From: an uncultured Lachnospiraceae bacterium
GTDB taxonomy: Bacteria > Bacillota > Clostridia > Lachnospirales > Lachnospiraceae
Direction of reading: 5' to 3'
Length of the DNA: 64,000 bases
Assembly (NCBI GenBank): GCA_910587715.1
Contig: CAJUMV010000001.1
Span: 151,610 to 215,609 of the forward strand
Part shown: positions 27,299-36,407 of the stretch, piece after piece
Layout of the letters: every line of letters begins with the position of its first letter
How positions within the stretch are numbered: position 1 is the first letter of the stretch
The notes under the pieces: generated by a model
What the model was told of the DNA's origin: nothing
The model's database searches: none
The model's input: the letters and a program-made list of their open reading frames with translations, nothing else
Translations under genes and position numbers: made by a program

Positions 27299-28934
27299 TC
27301 GGAAAGTTCACATTTTTAGAGGGGGGGGGGTAAACGTATGGCTTTCCATTGCGGTGTGCTTTATGCTTTTTCTTTATGCGCCGTTGGAGCTTTTGTTTAC
27401 CAATCAGGATGAGTTTTGGTTCGACGCGTATATCCTCACGCCTCTTATGCTGGTGCCTTTTGGGATTGGATGTGTATGCGCCATACTTTTGTTTTTTCTG
27501 TTGGGGAAGTTGAATGAAGGGTTGTATTGGCTTGGGCTGGCAGTGGGATTCATCGGATATATCGGACTGTATGTGCAGGGTAACTTTCTGGCATCCGGAC
27601 TGCCGCCGTTAGATGGCGAACCGATAAACTGGGATCTTTATACAGGAGAGCGGGTGAAATCGGTCATTGCCTGGGCAATTGCTGCGATTGTGGTGATAAC
27701 GCTTTTTTGTAAATTAAAAAGAGAAGTTTTTTCGCGGATTGTCCAGGTTGTCAGCATTTGCATGACACTGATGCTTGGGGTGACACTGTTGACGCTGGCT
27801 ATGACAAACCAGGGGTTTTCGAAAAAACCGAGTATGAGCGTGACCACTGAAAACATGTTCGCTATGTCGCAGGATTCTAATTTTGTGATTTTGCTGTTGG
27901 ATGCAGTAGACGCACAAGTGCTGGAAGGTATGTTGGAGACGGAACCTGAATATCAGGACATTTTTACGGATTTTACTTTTTATGACAATGTGGTGGCGGC
28001 TTACCCGTACACGCAGCATTCCATTCCCTATATTTTATCGGGAAGCTGGTATGAGAATGAGACGTCATTTAAAGAATATGAAAGAGAAGCTTATGCGCAG
28101 TCGCCCTTTCTTGAAGCAATGGAATCGGCGGGTTATCATATGGGTCTATATGAGGCGGATTTGCTGTTAGACAACGGTGGTATGGGGCGTTTTGAGAATA
28201 TTCTGCCCAATGACAGAGGCGTGGAAGACAAGTGGGCGTTTGTGAGGTGGCAGCTTTTGATGACGGGATTTAAGTATGCGCCTTATGATTTGAAACGGTT
28301 TTCCTTTGTCAATCCCAAAGCCTTCAGCACCCTTAAGATTACGCCAGAGGGAAAGACGCTGTTTACCCCTTCCAATACGGAGCTGTATGACGGGATTCTT
28401 CATCAGGAGCTTGCCTACACGGAGCAGAAATGCTTTCGGTTTATCCATGTGGACGGTGGTCATGTTCCTTTTATTTATAATGAAAAGGTGGAAGAAATCC
28501 CTGAGGAGTCAGGAAGCTACGAGGATAATCTCAAGGCATGTCTGACAATGACAAGGGCATATTTGGATAAGCTGAAGGAAAGCGGGGTGTATGACAATTC
28601 TGTCATTATTATTATGGCGGATCACGGCTATAACTGGTTGGATCCGCACGGTAGACAGAATCCGGCATTCTTTGTGAAAGGTGTGAATGAAACGCATGAT
28701 TTTACAGTGTCAGACGCACCAATCTCCTTTGAAGATTTGCAGGAGGCGTATCAGAGACTGCTAAACGGAGCAGACGGAGGCTCGATATTTGATTGGAAAA
28801 GCGGCGACCAGAGAGAGCGGCGGTTTCTGTTTTATGAGTATCTGAAAGAAGATTACATGGTGGAATATATGCAGCCGGGTCAGGCACATGACACAGAGGC
28901 TATGTATGAAACCGGGGAAATATATGTTAGATGA
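27285..28934 (+). CDS. LtaS/EptA-like transferase 2, phase ON (poly-G at codon 13)
   Basis: A 549-aa paralogue of the 20196 protein: N-terminal membrane segments beginning VWLSIAVCFMLFLYAPLE, then an extracellular domain with LLLDAVDAQ, probable nucleophile T243 in AYPYTQHSIP, and MADHGYNW. The only in-frame start before the G10 tract is ATG 27285, inside the preceding gene, with GGAGG 12 nt upstream. Codons 13-15 are GGG. With 9 G the next codon is TAA; with 11 G a stop follows about 30 codons later. It is therefore in the ON state here. It probably transfers an aminoalkyl- or polyol-phosphate group. Confidence 0.85.
   Translation: MQKDNRKVHIFRGGGVNVWLSIAVCFMLFLYAPLELLFTNQDEFWFDAYILTPLMLVPFGIGCVCAILLFFLLGKLNEGLYWLGLAVGFIGYIGLYVQGNFLASGLPPLDGEPINWDLYTGERVKSVIAWAIAAIVVITLFCKLKREVFSRIVQVVSICMTLMLGVTLLTLAMTNQGFSKKPSMSVTTENMFAMSQDSNFVILLLDAVDAQVLEGMLETEPEYQDIFTDFTFYDNVVAAYPYTQHSIPYILSGSWYENETSFKEYEREAYAQSPFLEAMESAGYHMGLYEADLLLDNGGMGRFENILPNDRGVEDKWAFVRWQLLMTGFKYAPYDLKRFSFVNPKAFSTLKITPEGKTLFTPSNTELYDGILHQELAYTEQKCFRFIHVDGGHVPFIYNEKVEEIPEESGSYEDNLKACLTMTRAYLDKLKESGVYDNSVIIIMADHGYNWLDPHGRQNPAFFVKGVNETHDFTVSDAPISFEDLQEAYQRLLNGADGGSIFDWKSGDQRERRFLFYEYLKEDYMVEYMQPGQAHDTEAMYETGEIYVR
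27321..27330 (+). repeat. Poly-G tract (G10), phase-variation switch
   Basis: Ten consecutive G after codon 12 of the second LtaS-like gene. In frame as found; loss of one G creates an immediate TAA stop, and gain of one also terminates soon after. Confidence 0.9.
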
Positions 28935-28970
28935 CGGCGGTGAAATTTGCGGAGGAAAGGATGAGAACCG

Positions 28971-30092
28971 ATGAAAGCGTCCAAATTATTAGAGCAGTTG
29001 GAGAACATGGGGATTCAGACAATCACGGGAGTACCGGATTCCACATTAAAACAGTTTTGTGACGGGGTGCAGGTCTACCATGGAAATTTAAAACATTACG
29101 TGACCGCCAATGAAGGGGCGGCGGCAGCTTTGGCAATCGGAAGTTATCTTGCGACCGCAAAACCTGCTTGTGTCTATATGCAGAACTCGGGCATCGGCAA
29201 TGCCGTGAATCCGCTTGCATCGCTGGCGAATCGGGATGTGTACGGGATTCCCATGCTGTTTATTGTGGGATGGCGCGGGGAACCGGGTGTGAAGGATGAG
29301 CCTCAGCATGTGTTTCAGGGTAAGATTACCTGTGAATTGTTTGATACGCTGGCGGTGCCGTATCGCGTGATTGATCAGAATACGTCAGACGGGGAAATGG
29401 ATGAGATATTGCTTGAAGCAGAGAAAATTCTGAGGCAGGGTGACCAGTTTGCGTTAATTGTGAAGAAAGGTACCTTCGAGAAGGAGGAGCCGTTCAAGTG
29501 GGAAAACGGCAATTCCATGCTTCGGGAGGAAGCGCTTTCGCATATTTTGAAAGGTGTGTCCCACGATACGGTGATTGTGTCTACCACAGGAAAAATATCC
29601 AGAGAACTGTATGAGCAGAGCGAAAAGCTGTATGGAAACCACGACAACCTATTTATGACCGTGGGCGGCATGGGTCATGCGTCCATGATTGCGCTTGGCA
29701 TCGCGAAAAACCGGCAGGACAAAAAAGTTTTGTGTATCGATGGCGACGGCGCTGCGTTGATGCATATGGGAGCGCTGCCGTTTATTGCGGCACAGGCGCC
29801 TGAGAATTTCTATCATATTGTGATCAATAACCAGGCGCATGAATCTGTGGGAGCTATGCCGACCGGCTGCCGGGGAACGGTCTTTGCACAGGTGGCAGAG
29901 GCTGCGGGATATCGCGAAGCGTCCAGACTGGAAGCGATGACGGAGGTTGACAAAATCGGACAATGGATTGTGGAAAAGACAGGTCCCGTTTTCTGGGAGA
30001 TACCTGTGACGCTGGATGCAAGGGCGAATTTGGGAAGACCGAAGGAGAGCGCGAGGGAAAACAAGGAAAGTTTTATGGAGTTTATGAAATAG
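28971..30092 (+). CDS. ppd: Phosphonopyruvate decarboxylase
   Basis: A 373-aa TPP enzyme that drives phosphonate synthesis by decarboxylating phosphonopyruvate to phosphonoacetaldehyde. The family signature is clear: GVPDSTLKQFC near residue 20, ANEGAAAALAIG, QNSGIGNAVNPL, IVGWRGEPGVKDEPQH, then the TPP site GDGAALMHMG and INNQAHESVG. It directly abuts the next gene (stop TAG then ATG), and with pepM and phnW completes the AEP pathway. Confidence 0.93.
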   Translation: MKASKLLEQLENMGIQTITGVPDSTLKQFCDGVQVYHGNLKHYVTANEGAAAALAIGSYLATAKPACVYMQNSGIGNAVNPLASLANRDVYGIPMLFIVGWRGEPGVKDEPQHVFQGKITCELFDTLAVPYRVIDQNTSDGEMDEILLEAEKILRQGDQFALIVKKGTFEKEEPFKWENGNSMLREEALSHILKGVSHDTVIVSTTGKISRELYEQSEKLYGNHDNLFMTVGGMGHASMIALGIAKNRQDKKVLCIDGDGAALMHMGALPFIAAQAPENFYHIVINNQAHESVGAMPTGCRGTVFAQVAEAAGYREASRLEAMTEVDKIGQWIVEKTGPVFWEIPVTLDARANLGRPKESARENKESFMEFMK

Positions 30093-31097
30093 ATGGGAAC
30101 AGCGGATTATTTAGAAATCAAGCATAAACCGGAATTGACGGAGAAACAGCTTGCCAAAGCTGATGCCTTTATCATGAAGGACAGTACGACAGGCGAATTT
30201 ATCAACACATTCCGATATCTGGATTACCACCCGGAAGGACGGTTTCAGGACGACTCGATTGTGGTGATGGATAGGGGCTCTGGCGAAGTCAGGGGCGTTA
30301 TGATGGCGGCGCGCGGCGATAATGACAGCATTATTTCTTATCCGGGAACTACCTTTGCCGGACCGGTTGTGGACAGGACGGCTAAGCTGGAGACGACAGA
30401 GGCGGTGCTGGACAGGATGCTTGGTTATTATGAGAGCAAATATAGCGAGGTGAAGATTAAGAAACAGCCAGAATACTATGCGGCGCAGCCGTTTCACCTG
30501 ATTGATTATATTTTGCTGCGGCGCGGGTATGACTATGGAATGTCTGCGCTGGCGAATATCATCTGTATAGATGGGATTGGGACTGAGGAAGATACTCTTG
30601 CTTTGTTTCATGCCAAACGGCGTAATCAAGTGAGGAAGGTCATTCGGGAAGGGATATTTGCGCTTTCCCGCAAAGAAGAAATTCGGGAAACTGTGTGGAA
30701 AAACATGAATGAAAATCTTCGGAATAAGTATGGGGCAAAGACAACTCATACGCTTGAGGAGATTAGAGATTTACAGGGACGCTGCCCGAACCAGATCAAA
30801 GCCTTTTATGCGGATGCGTCAGACGGCACATATGGAGCCTTTGCACTGTGCTTTCTGTTTAAAAAGGTATTTCATACACAATATCTGGATGTCAATTACA
30901 AATATGCAGGACAGTACCCCAATTTGCTGCTGATCACGAAGTTGATTCAGGAAGCGAGAGGGATGGGATTTCGCTATTTTAGCTTTGGCGCAAGTACGGA
31001 AGACGGCGGGGAAGTGTTGAACAGGAGCCTGTACAGTTATAAGGCGGAATTTGGCGGCGGGGATCTGCTGCTTCCCGTGTATACTAAGAAAATGTGA
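30093..31097 (+). CDS. FemAB/GNAT-like acyl or aminoacyl transferase
   Basis: A 334-aa protein with an acyl-transferase fold pattern: RRNQVRKVIREGIFAL in the middle resembles the FemAB/peptidoglycan-bridge type KxxRxxIRKA segment, and GFRYFSFGASTEDGGEVLNRSLYSYK at the end resembles the last strand and helix of those enzymes. It starts immediately after ppd, so it is translationally coupled to AEP synthesis. It might acylate the amino group of AEP or an amino sugar. That role is inference. Confidence 0.65.
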   Translation: MGTADYLEIKHKPELTEKQLAKADAFIMKDSTTGEFINTFRYLDYHPEGRFQDDSIVVMDRGSGEVRGVMMAARGDNDSIISYPGTTFAGPVVDRTAKLETTEAVLDRMLGYYESKYSEVKIKKQPEYYAAQPFHLIDYILLRRGYDYGMSALANIICIDGIGTEEDTLALFHAKRRNQVRKVIREGIFALSRKEEIRETVWKNMNENLRNKYGAKTTHTLEEIRDLQGRCPNQIKAFYADASDGTYGAFALCFLFKKVFHTQYLDVNYKYAGQYPNLLLITKLIQEARGMGFRYFSFGASTEDGGEVLNRSLYSYKAEFGGGDLLLPVYTKKM

Positions 31098-31148
31098 GTT
31101 GCGGCAGTAAAACAGGATTTCTGCTGCTGTGAATAAGAGGAGAATATT

Positions 31149-31895
31149 TTGAGAGATATTGGAGATTACGAATCAGTAGTATATAATGGAGAGAACGATT
31201 TTGAGGTATATCAGGCGCTATACAGGAAGCGCAGGGTTCTTGAATCATTGAAAAAAGTTGCGGATGGCGGGGTGATCGTGGAAGTCGGCTGCGGGCTGGA
31301 GTCCATATTCCAGTATTATGACAGTTTCAGTAAATTTATTTGTGTGGAACCGGCGGAGAAATTTTACCGGCTTGCCATGGAACAGAAAAAGGACAGGGAT
31401 GATATTGTCGTCATTAATGATTTTTTTGAAAATACAATCTCAAGGATGCCGAAAAAGGTCGATTGCATGATATGCAGCGGTTTACTGCATGAGGTAGAGG
31501 AGCCGCAAAAGTTCTTAATGAGCATGAAATCGGTGGCGGACAATGATACAATCGTTCATATCAATGTACCGAATGCAAAGTCGATGCACCGTCTGCTTGC
31601 CATGTGCAGCGGGCTGATCGACGATACACACGATATGTCCGAGAATAACAGGATGCTTCAGCAGAATACGGTGTTTGACCGGAAACTGCTGCAGGAGCTT
31701 ATCGAAAAAACCGGAGAGGTGGAAATATTAGAGCAGGGGAGTTATTTTGTCAAACCGTTTACACATGCCCAAATGAAGAAGTGCATGGATGAGGGTATTG
31801 TGGATCGTCAGATTTTAGACGGATTTTATAAAATGGCGGAGTATATGCCGGAACTGGGGTCGGAGATATTTATTGATTTTAGGTGGAAATCATAA
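31149..31895 (+). CDS. SAM-dependent methyltransferase (class I)
   Basis: A 248-aa protein. VIVEVGCGLESIFQYY is the SAM-binding glycine motif, CVEPAE the acidic loop, and MICSGLLHEVEEP the post-II motif. Start is TTG 31149 with AGAGGAGA upstream. It is 16 nt before the FdtA gene, so it may methylate the aminodideoxy sugar made by the next two genes. N- or O-methylation cannot be told apart. Confidence 0.8.
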   Translation: MRDIGDYESVVYNGENDFEVYQALYRKRRVLESLKKVADGGVIVEVGCGLESIFQYYDSFSKFICVEPAEKFYRLAMEQKKDRDDIVVINDFFENTISRMPKKVDCMICSGLLHEVEEPQKFLMSMKSVADNDTIVHINVPNAKSMHRLLAMCSGLIDDTHDMSENNRMLQQNTVFDRKLLQELIEKTGEVEILEQGSYFVKPFTHAQMKKCMDEGIVDRQILDGFYKMAEYMPELGSEIFIDFRWKS

Positions 31896-31911
31896 AGAGA
31901 AAAGGTGAGCT

Positions 31912-32328
31912 ATGGAAATTGTGAAATATTCCTTTCAGGAGCACGGGGATGAAAGAGGGCAGTTGATTGCCTTGGAAGAGTCGAAAGAGATTCCCTTTGC
32001 AATCAGGCGGGTATACTATATGTATGATACCGGAAAAGGCGTGCGCAGAGGATTTCATTCCCACAGGACATTAGAGCAGATATTGATCTGCATTCATGGT
32101 TCCTGCCGTGTGCTTTTGGATAACGGAAGAGAGAAAGAAACGGTTCTTTTGGACAAGCCTTATGAGGGAATTTATGTGGGACCTGATACATGGCGTGAAA
32201 TGTACGACTTTTCTCCGGATGCCGTGCTGCTTGTGCTGGCATCCCAAATATATGATGAGAACGATTACATCCGTGACTATGATCGGTTTATGGATTCTGT
32301 CAGGGATAAAATACAGGGGGAAACATGA
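31912..32328 (+). CDS. fdtA: dTDP-4-keto-6-deoxyglucose 3,4-ketoisomerase (FdtA/QdtA-like)
   Basis: A 138-aa single cupin of the WxcM/FdtA family. FHSHRTLEQILICIHGSC includes the catalytic His pair, and YVGPDTWREMYDFSPDAVLLVLAS is the typical end. It moves the keto group from C4 to C3 on dTDP-4-keto-6-deoxyglucose. It overlaps the next aminotransferase gene by 4 nt (ATGA), the usual FdtA-FdtB arrangement. Fuc3N and Qui3N routes cannot be separated by eye. Confidence 0.88.
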   Translation: MEIVKYSFQEHGDERGQLIALEESKEIPFAIRRVYYMYDTGKGVRRGFHSHRTLEQILICIHGSCRVLLDNGREKETVLLDKPYEGIYVGPDTWREMYDFSPDAVLLVLASQIYDENDYIRDYDRFMDSVRDKIQGET

Positions 32329-33425
32329 ATATACCGTATTTGGATTTATCAAAAATACATAAACCGATGCAGCAGGAGCTGGATGAGGCATATCGTGCCG
32401 TAACAGCTAACGAATGGTATATTCAGGGAGAATACTGCGATAAATTCGAGCAGGAATTTGCTGCATATTGCGGTGTACAGGAATGTATCGGTGTGGGAAA
32501 CGGCTTAGACGCACTGCGCCTGATTTTTATGGGAATGGGCATCGGAGCCGGAGATGAGGTCATCGTACCGGCTCATACGTTTATTGCAACAGTGCTGGCA
32601 GTGAGTTATGTGGGGGCAGTTCCCGTCTTGGTGGATGTAGATTCCGACACTTATCTAATAGATGCGGACAAAATAGAGAGTCATATTACAGAGCGGACCA
32701 AGGCAGTTGTTGCGGTGCATTTGTATGGCAGATTGTGCGATATGGATGCGGTATGCAGGATTGCAAAAAAACATGGGTTGTATGTGATAGAGGATGCCGC
32801 GCAGGCTCATGGCGCAAAGGCGAATGGAAAAATGGCGGGCAGTTTCGGAGACGCAGCGGGATTTAGTTTTTATCCGGGCAAAAACCTGGGCGCACTCGGT
32901 GATGGCGGCGCGGTGACGACAAATAACGGAGAACTGGCAAAAAAGATTCGTGCCCTTGCGAATTATGGGGCTTTTCAGAGATACCATCATATTTATCAGG
33001 GGTGTAATTCCAGACTGGATGAACTGCAGGCTGCCTTTCTATTAAAAAAACTTCCCTATTTAAAGGGATGGAATGAAGAGCGAAGGCGCATTGCAGAAAA
33101 GTACCTGACGGGAATCAAAAGTAATCAGATTGTCCTGCCGGAGATAAATACGGAGAATCCGGAGGAGCATGTGTTTCATATATTCCCGGTTTTATGCCAG
33201 AGGAGGGATAGATTACAGGAATTTCTGAAAAGGAAGGGGATTGGTACCAACATTCATTACCCCATTCCGATTCCGAAGCAGGGCGCATATGAGGCATGGG
33301 GATGGGATATGGCAGAGTTTAGTGCGACGGAAAAAATTTGTGCGCAGGAACTGAGCCTGCCGCTGTATCCGGGAATGAACGATGCGGAAATTGAGTATGT
33401 GATTGACAGCGTGAACACATTCTGA
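32325..33425 (+). CDS. fdtB: DegT aminotransferase, FdtB-like (3-keto-6-deoxyhexose)
   Basis: A 366-aa PLP enzyme with K186 in SFYPGKNLGALGDGGAV as the PLP lysine, VGNGLDAL as phosphate site, and VIEDAAQAHGA. Paired with FdtA it gives dTDP-3-amino-3,6-dideoxyhexose. The usual RmlA/RmlB supply genes are not in this window and must be elsewhere. The acetyltransferase FdtC is also not adjacent. Confidence 0.88.
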   Translation: MNIPYLDLSKIHKPMQQELDEAYRAVTANEWYIQGEYCDKFEQEFAAYCGVQECIGVGNGLDALRLIFMGMGIGAGDEVIVPAHTFIATVLAVSYVGAVPVLVDVDSDTYLIDADKIESHITERTKAVVAVHLYGRLCDMDAVCRIAKKHGLYVIEDAAQAHGAKANGKMAGSFGDAAGFSFYPGKNLGALGDGGAVTTNNGELAKKIRALANYGAFQRYHHIYQGCNSRLDELQAAFLLKKLPYLKGWNEERRRIAEKYLTGIKSNQIVLPEINTENPEEHVFHIFPVLCQRRDRLQEFLKRKGIGTNIHYPIPIPKQGAYEAWGWDMAEFSATEKICAQELSLPLYPGMNDAEIEYVIDSVNTF

Positions 33426-33488
33426 TGATTTGAGAATTCGTGCACGAGTACACAATTGGCACACGGTGAAAGGAATGTAGGTACTAAA

Positions 33489-35282
33489 ATGAGACATGAG
33501 CTTGCCAAGATAAAGGACTTGTTTCACAAACTGAATTATGTATTGTCAAAACAGCAGAAACAGTATGGCGTAATGGTCTTTTTGTGTACGCTGCTGTCTG
33601 CCGGACTTGAAACGCTGGGCGTTTCGGCGATTATGCCTGTGGTAGAGGGACTGACAGATGTGGATGGACTCAGAGAGAAATGGTATCTGCAGCCGTTTAT
33701 CAGCACCTTTCATATTGAGAACGCCAGCACATTGATTTATATTGTATGCGGTGGCGTTATTGTGGTCTATCTTTCTAAAAATATATATTTTATATTTTAT
33801 ACATGGCTGGTAAAAAAGTATACCTATAAAATTAAGCGGGAATTGGGTATGCGCGTGATGGAATCCTATATGGCGCAGGGATATATTTTCTTCGTGAATC
33901 ATAACAGTTCCAGACTGCTGCAGGGGCTTTCCGGGGACATCAATGCCGTAAACAGCATTATCAGCAGCATTTTCAGCCTGTCCACGAAACTTCTGACCAT
34001 AGGGGCAATCGGCATATTTATCCTGCTTAAGGAGCCTGTTATGGCGATATCCCTGCTGATTTTGTCTGTTATTTGCGTGGTGGCTGTGCAGTTAACTTAT
34101 AAAAATTCCATGAAAAAATACGGGGAGCAGCAGAGGGAGGCAAGCTGGAACAACAATCAGGCATGTCTGGAAATGATTCACGGAAGCAAGGAAGTGCTTG
34201 TTACCGGGAGACAGGAGTATTTTAAAAGACGGTATGTGCAGAGTATAAACGAGCACAACAGATGCAGTATCAAGATTGAGATGGCGACTACGGTTCCGGC
34301 ATATATCATAGAAACCGTGTGTATAATCGGACTGCTTCTGGCTGTGGTGGTACAGGTCGGCAGCCGCGGAATTACGACGGATATGATTGCCTCTCTGTCC
34401 GCCATCGGTATTGCCGCATTTCGGATTTTGCCGGCAGTCGGCTCCGTGAGCAGTGTGATGAACGCTATCAGAAGCAGCATTCCGTCCTTCAATGCCTCTT
34501 ACGAAACGATTAAGCGGGTGAATGAGCTAGAGGACGAGATTGCCCAGAGAAAAGAACAAGGTCTTTTAGAGGAGCATGAAGATATCAGATTTGGCAGGGA
34601 ACTGCAGATTAATCATATATATTATAAATATCCGGCAACTGACAAATATATTCTGGAGGATGTGTGCCTGAAAATTAAGGCAAAAAGCTCTATTGGTCTG
34701 ATTGGTACTTCCGGGGCGGGCAAATCGACCTTTGTTGACGTGCTGCTTGGTCTGCTGGAGCCGGAATCCGGGGAAATCCTTATGGATGGAAAAGATACGG
34801 CGCTGATGGGCAAGGTGTGGAATCGAAATATCGGATATGTGCCGCAGAATATCTATCTGGTGGATGATGATATCAGAGGAAATATCGCTTTTGGCATTGA
34901 TAAAGATAAGATAGACGACAAACAGGTGTGGCGGGCGTTGGAGATGGCGCAGTTGTCTGATTTCGTGAAGGGTCAGCCCAAGGGACTTAACACCAAGGTA
35001 GGGGAATGGGGGGTGAAATTCTCCGGCGGGCAGAGGCAGAGAGTGGCAATTGCAAGGGCACTGTATACCAATCCGGAAATACTTGTGTTGGATGAGGCGA
35101 CGGCGGCGCTGGACAATGAGACGGAGAGCGCGCTGATGGAGGCGATCGAGGCGCTGCTGGGGCATAAAACGCTTATTGTGGTGGCGCACCGTCTGACGAC
35201 GATTCGGAGATGTGATTATATTTATGAAGTGAAGGATGGGAAGATGTTCGAACGGTCCAAGAGGGAAGTGTTTGGGGAGTAG
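33489..35282 (+). CDS. ABC transporter, MsbA/PglK-type lipid-linked oligosaccharide flippase
   Basis: A 597-aa half-transporter: about six membrane segments in residues ~20-330, then the ATPase domain with Walker A TSGAGKST (K412), signature FSGGQRQRVAIARAL, and Walker B LVLDEATAALD followed by the H-loop VVAHRLTT. PglK flips undecaprenyl-linked oligosaccharide across the membrane, which is the fitting role here; no Wzx is visible in the window. ATG 33489 is chosen over the upstream in-frame codon. It follows fdtB after 63 nt. Confidence 0.85.
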   Translation: MRHELAKIKDLFHKLNYVLSKQQKQYGVMVFLCTLLSAGLETLGVSAIMPVVEGLTDVDGLREKWYLQPFISTFHIENASTLIYIVCGGVIVVYLSKNIYFIFYTWLVKKYTYKIKRELGMRVMESYMAQGYIFFVNHNSSRLLQGLSGDINAVNSIISSIFSLSTKLLTIGAIGIFILLKEPVMAISLLILSVICVVAVQLTYKNSMKKYGEQQREASWNNNQACLEMIHGSKEVLVTGRQEYFKRRYVQSINEHNRCSIKIEMATTVPAYIIETVCIIGLLLAVVVQVGSRGITTDMIASLSAIGIAAFRILPAVGSVSSVMNAIRSSIPSFNASYETIKRVNELEDEIAQRKEQGLLEEHEDIRFGRELQINHIYYKYPATDKYILEDVCLKIKAKSSIGLIGTSGAGKSTFVDVLLGLLEPESGEILMDGKDTALMGKVWNRNIGYVPQNIYLVDDDIRGNIAFGIDKDKIDDKQVWRALEMAQLSDFVKGQPKGLNTKVGEWGVKFSGGQRQRVAIARALYTNPEILVLDEATAALDNETESALMEAIEALLGHKTLIVVAHRLTTIRRCDYIYEVKDGKMFERSKREVFGE

Positions 35283-35314
35283 GCGGAGTAGATAGGCGGG
35301 AATGACGGGTTGAA

Positions 35315-36388
35315 ATGATGGGAACTATCAAGAAAAACTTAAAAAAGAATAAGGCTGTTCTGGCTGTGTATGAGGTGGTGTTTGGAAAACTCCACAGGGC
35401 AGGCAGAAAGGTGCGGAAGGAACTGCAGATTCTGAAAACCCGCATGACGGTAAAGACACATTTTTGCTTTGGGGATAAAAACAGGGACAAGACTTTTTTT
35501 GTCATTTCCTGTGATGGTAAGTATATGGGATTGTATAGTATGATTTTCTATATGCTCCCTTTTATAGAGTTTGCGCATAAGAAAAAATATATCCCGATGA
35601 TTGATCTGCAAAAATCCAATATGCCGCTGATACAGGATGAGGACAGATTTGGGTTGGAAAACCCGTGGGAATACTATTATGAGCAGCCAGGTAAAGGGTA
35701 TACTCTGGACGAGGTATATCAAAGCAGGAACGTAATTATTATGAGGGACGAGACAATTCGTCTCACCATGCCAGACTGGAATACAATGTTTCCGACAACT
35801 GATAAGGAGTTTAAGCGTTGGAATCAAGTGATTACGACATATATCAGACTGAATAAGGAATTAAAGGATCGGGTTGCAAAGGAAAGAGCGAGAATATTTA
35901 AACCGGGACGTAAAGTGATGGGAGTCGGGATTCGGGCTGGATTGAGAGAAGGGATGCTGCGAAATGTGGCGTTATATAATGGACATCCGGTACAGCCTAC
36001 CTGCGAGGAGTTGATTGATATCGTGGCGGCAAAGATAAAGGAATGGGGATGTGATTCACTTTTCGTGTCCTGTGACGACAGGGAGTACCTCAATAAATTT
36101 ATTTCGCATTTTGGAGAAATGTGTTATTATACAGAAAGGAAATTGTTTCATTTTTTCAAAGATGATCAGGTTATTTTGGATGAAACAGAAAGACGAAGAG
36201 AAATAAATGAAATAACATCCAAACGACGCGTCGAAGAGTATATTTTGGAGGTGTATTTAATGGCACAATGCGATTGTTTGTATAGTTGCCGAGGCGGAGG
36301 AAGCGAGTTTGCTTATTTCGTGAACGGAGGCAAGTATGAACACATAGAGGTATATGACAAGGGGCTTTATACAGGATTAGGGAAATGA
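35315..36388 (+). CDS. Fucosyltransferase-like GT-B
   Basis: A 357-aa protein with weak but consistent resemblance to O-FucT/NodZ-like enzymes: GVGIRAGLREG around residue 208 stands in the place of the HxRxxD motif, LFVSCDDREYLNKF resembles the nucleotide-binding segment, and CDCLYSCRGGGSEFAYFV the last. The basic N-terminal ~45 residues suggest membrane association. ATG 35315 is followed by a second ATG, either usable. The donor sugar is not known. Confidence 0.5.
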   Translation: MMGTIKKNLKKNKAVLAVYEVVFGKLHRAGRKVRKELQILKTRMTVKTHFCFGDKNRDKTFFVISCDGKYMGLYSMIFYMLPFIEFAHKKKYIPMIDLQKSNMPLIQDEDRFGLENPWEYYYEQPGKGYTLDEVYQSRNVIIMRDETIRLTMPDWNTMFPTTDKEFKRWNQVITTYIRLNKELKDRVAKERARIFKPGRKVMGVGIRAGLREGMLRNVALYNGHPVQPTCEELIDIVAAKIKEWGCDSLFVSCDDREYLNKFISHFGEMCYYTERKLFHFFKDDQVILDETERRREINEITSKRRVEEYILEVYLMAQCDCLYSCRGGGSEFAYFVNGGKYEHIEVYDKGLYTGLGK

Positions 36389-36407
36389 ATATGGATGGAG
36401 GAAAGAT

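Noticed and set aside
31098..31148. Possible terminator between the FemAB-like gene and the methyltransferase
   Set aside because: Only a weak 5-6 bp inverted repeat and no T-run; the genes probably share a transcript.
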